This document shows, one piece after another, positions 5,858 to 6,180 of a stretch of DNA of 6,180 nt. Position numbers and translations under genes: made by a program. The DNA lies in assembly GCA_938004015.1 (NCBI GenBank), contig CALKWU010000091.1, positions 1-6,180 on the forward strand. The letters are read 5' to 3'. This DNA comes from an uncultured Oceanobacillus sp. (GTDB lineage: Bacteria; Bacillota; Bacilli; Bacillales; Amphibacillaceae). Numbering within the stretch: the first letter of the stretch is position 1; every line of letters begins with the position of its first letter. The notes below the pieces were generated by a model. It saw only the letters and a program-made list of their open reading frames with translations. It searched no databases and was not told where the DNA came from.

Positions 5858-6180
5858 ATGGAAAAAATTTTTCATCTCCAGACGAACGAACACGATGAAA
5901 TGATTGATATCACCGATGAGCTGGAAAGTTGGGTCCAAGAATCCGGTGTCAAAGACGGGATTCTCATCGTATCATCACTGCACACAACTGCAGGCATCAC
6001 GGTCAACGAGAATGCAGACCCTGATGTGAAGAGGGACATGCTCATGCGATTAGCCGAAGTGTATCCATGGAATCATCCGAACGATCGGCATATGGAAGGG
6101 AATACGGCTGCCCATTTGAAAACGAGCACCGTCGGACATGCGCAAACATTGGTCATTTCAAATGGCAGACTTGTGCTCGG
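5858..6180 (+). CDS. YjbQ / UPF0047 family protein (C-terminus missing)
   Basis: The 107 visible residues run off the right edge; family members have about 130-140. The core signature is present: SSLHTTAGITVNENADPDV at 39-57, then NDRHMEGNTAAHLKTSTVG at 75-93, with the conserved histidines His42, His78 and His86 that form the putative metal or active site. The family is annotated in databases as secondary thiamine-phosphate synthase enzyme because E. coli YjbQ can weakly replace thiamine-phosphate synthase when overproduced. Its normal role is unknown. The ATG at 5858 has GGAGG 6 nt upstream. It is divergent from uvsE, with no sign of co-regulation beyond the shared intergenic region. Family identification is very secure; function is not. 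Confidence 0.92.
   Translation, partial: MEKIFHLQTNEHDEMIDITDELESWVQESGVKDGILIVSSLHTTAGITVNENADPDVKRDMLMRLAEVYPWNHPNDRHMEGNTAAHLKTSTVGHAQTLVISNGRLVL

Noticed and set aside
5657..5938. A 93-codon minus-strand frame spanning the uvsE/YjbQ intergenic region
   Set aside because: It overlaps the starts of two well-supported divergent genes and has no sequence character of its own.
1..6180. A shared thiamine theme linking the thiamine-diphosphate enzyme at one end with the YjbQ family protein at the other
   Set aside because: The genes are in separate transcription units over 4 kb apart, and the thiamine label of YjbQ rests on weak complementation on overproduction.

Overview
The window looks like a chromosomal segment of a low-GC Gram-positive bacterium (Firmicutes), most likely of the Bacillaceae or a close relative. 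The reasons are strong GGAGG-type ribosome binding sites in front of every gene, TTGACA/TAAAAT-type sigma-A promoters, CcpA- and CodY-like operator sequences, and gene families common in Bacillus-like genomes (UvsE, the YjbQ family, a short CstA). No mobile element, RNA gene or CRISPR array is visible.

Layout. (1) From the left edge to 1361, minus strand, lies most of a thiamine-diphosphate-dependent enzyme of the acetolactate synthase/decarboxylase superfamily. Its C-terminus is cut off by the window edge. It has its own promoter (1431-1459), with a CodY-box-like palindrome just upstream. (2) From 4257 down to 1545, minus strand, is a compact three-gene operon: a strong sigma-A promoter, a leader of about 140 nt, a 96-residue protein with a Cys-Cys motif (CC/Se motif family, whose relatives include selenoproteins), a 176-residue protein of unknown function, and a CstA-family transporter of 537 residues. 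The last two genes overlap by 4 bp. The operon ends in a clear rho-independent terminator, and a near-consensus cre-like site lies between the cstA stop codon and that terminator. (3) At 4341-4724, plus strand, is a single small gene for a bacterial PH-domain protein. (4) Convergent to it, at 4780-5733 on the minus strand, is a complete UV damage endonuclease (uvsE); a hairpin at 4729-4772 separates the two genes. (5) Divergent from uvsE, at 5858 to the right edge, is most of a YjbQ/UPF0047 family protein.

The genes fall into separate units rather than one pathway. The only clear functional grouping is the CC/Se-unknown-cstA operon, which suggests two small accessory proteins made together with a carbon-starvation (pyruvate or peptide) transporter. 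The cre-like and CodY-like sites would fit nutritional control of the transporter and of the neighbouring carboligase-type enzyme, but this is inferred from sequence alone. I see no strong evidence for an entirely new system. The best lead is the conserved-looking trio around cstA.
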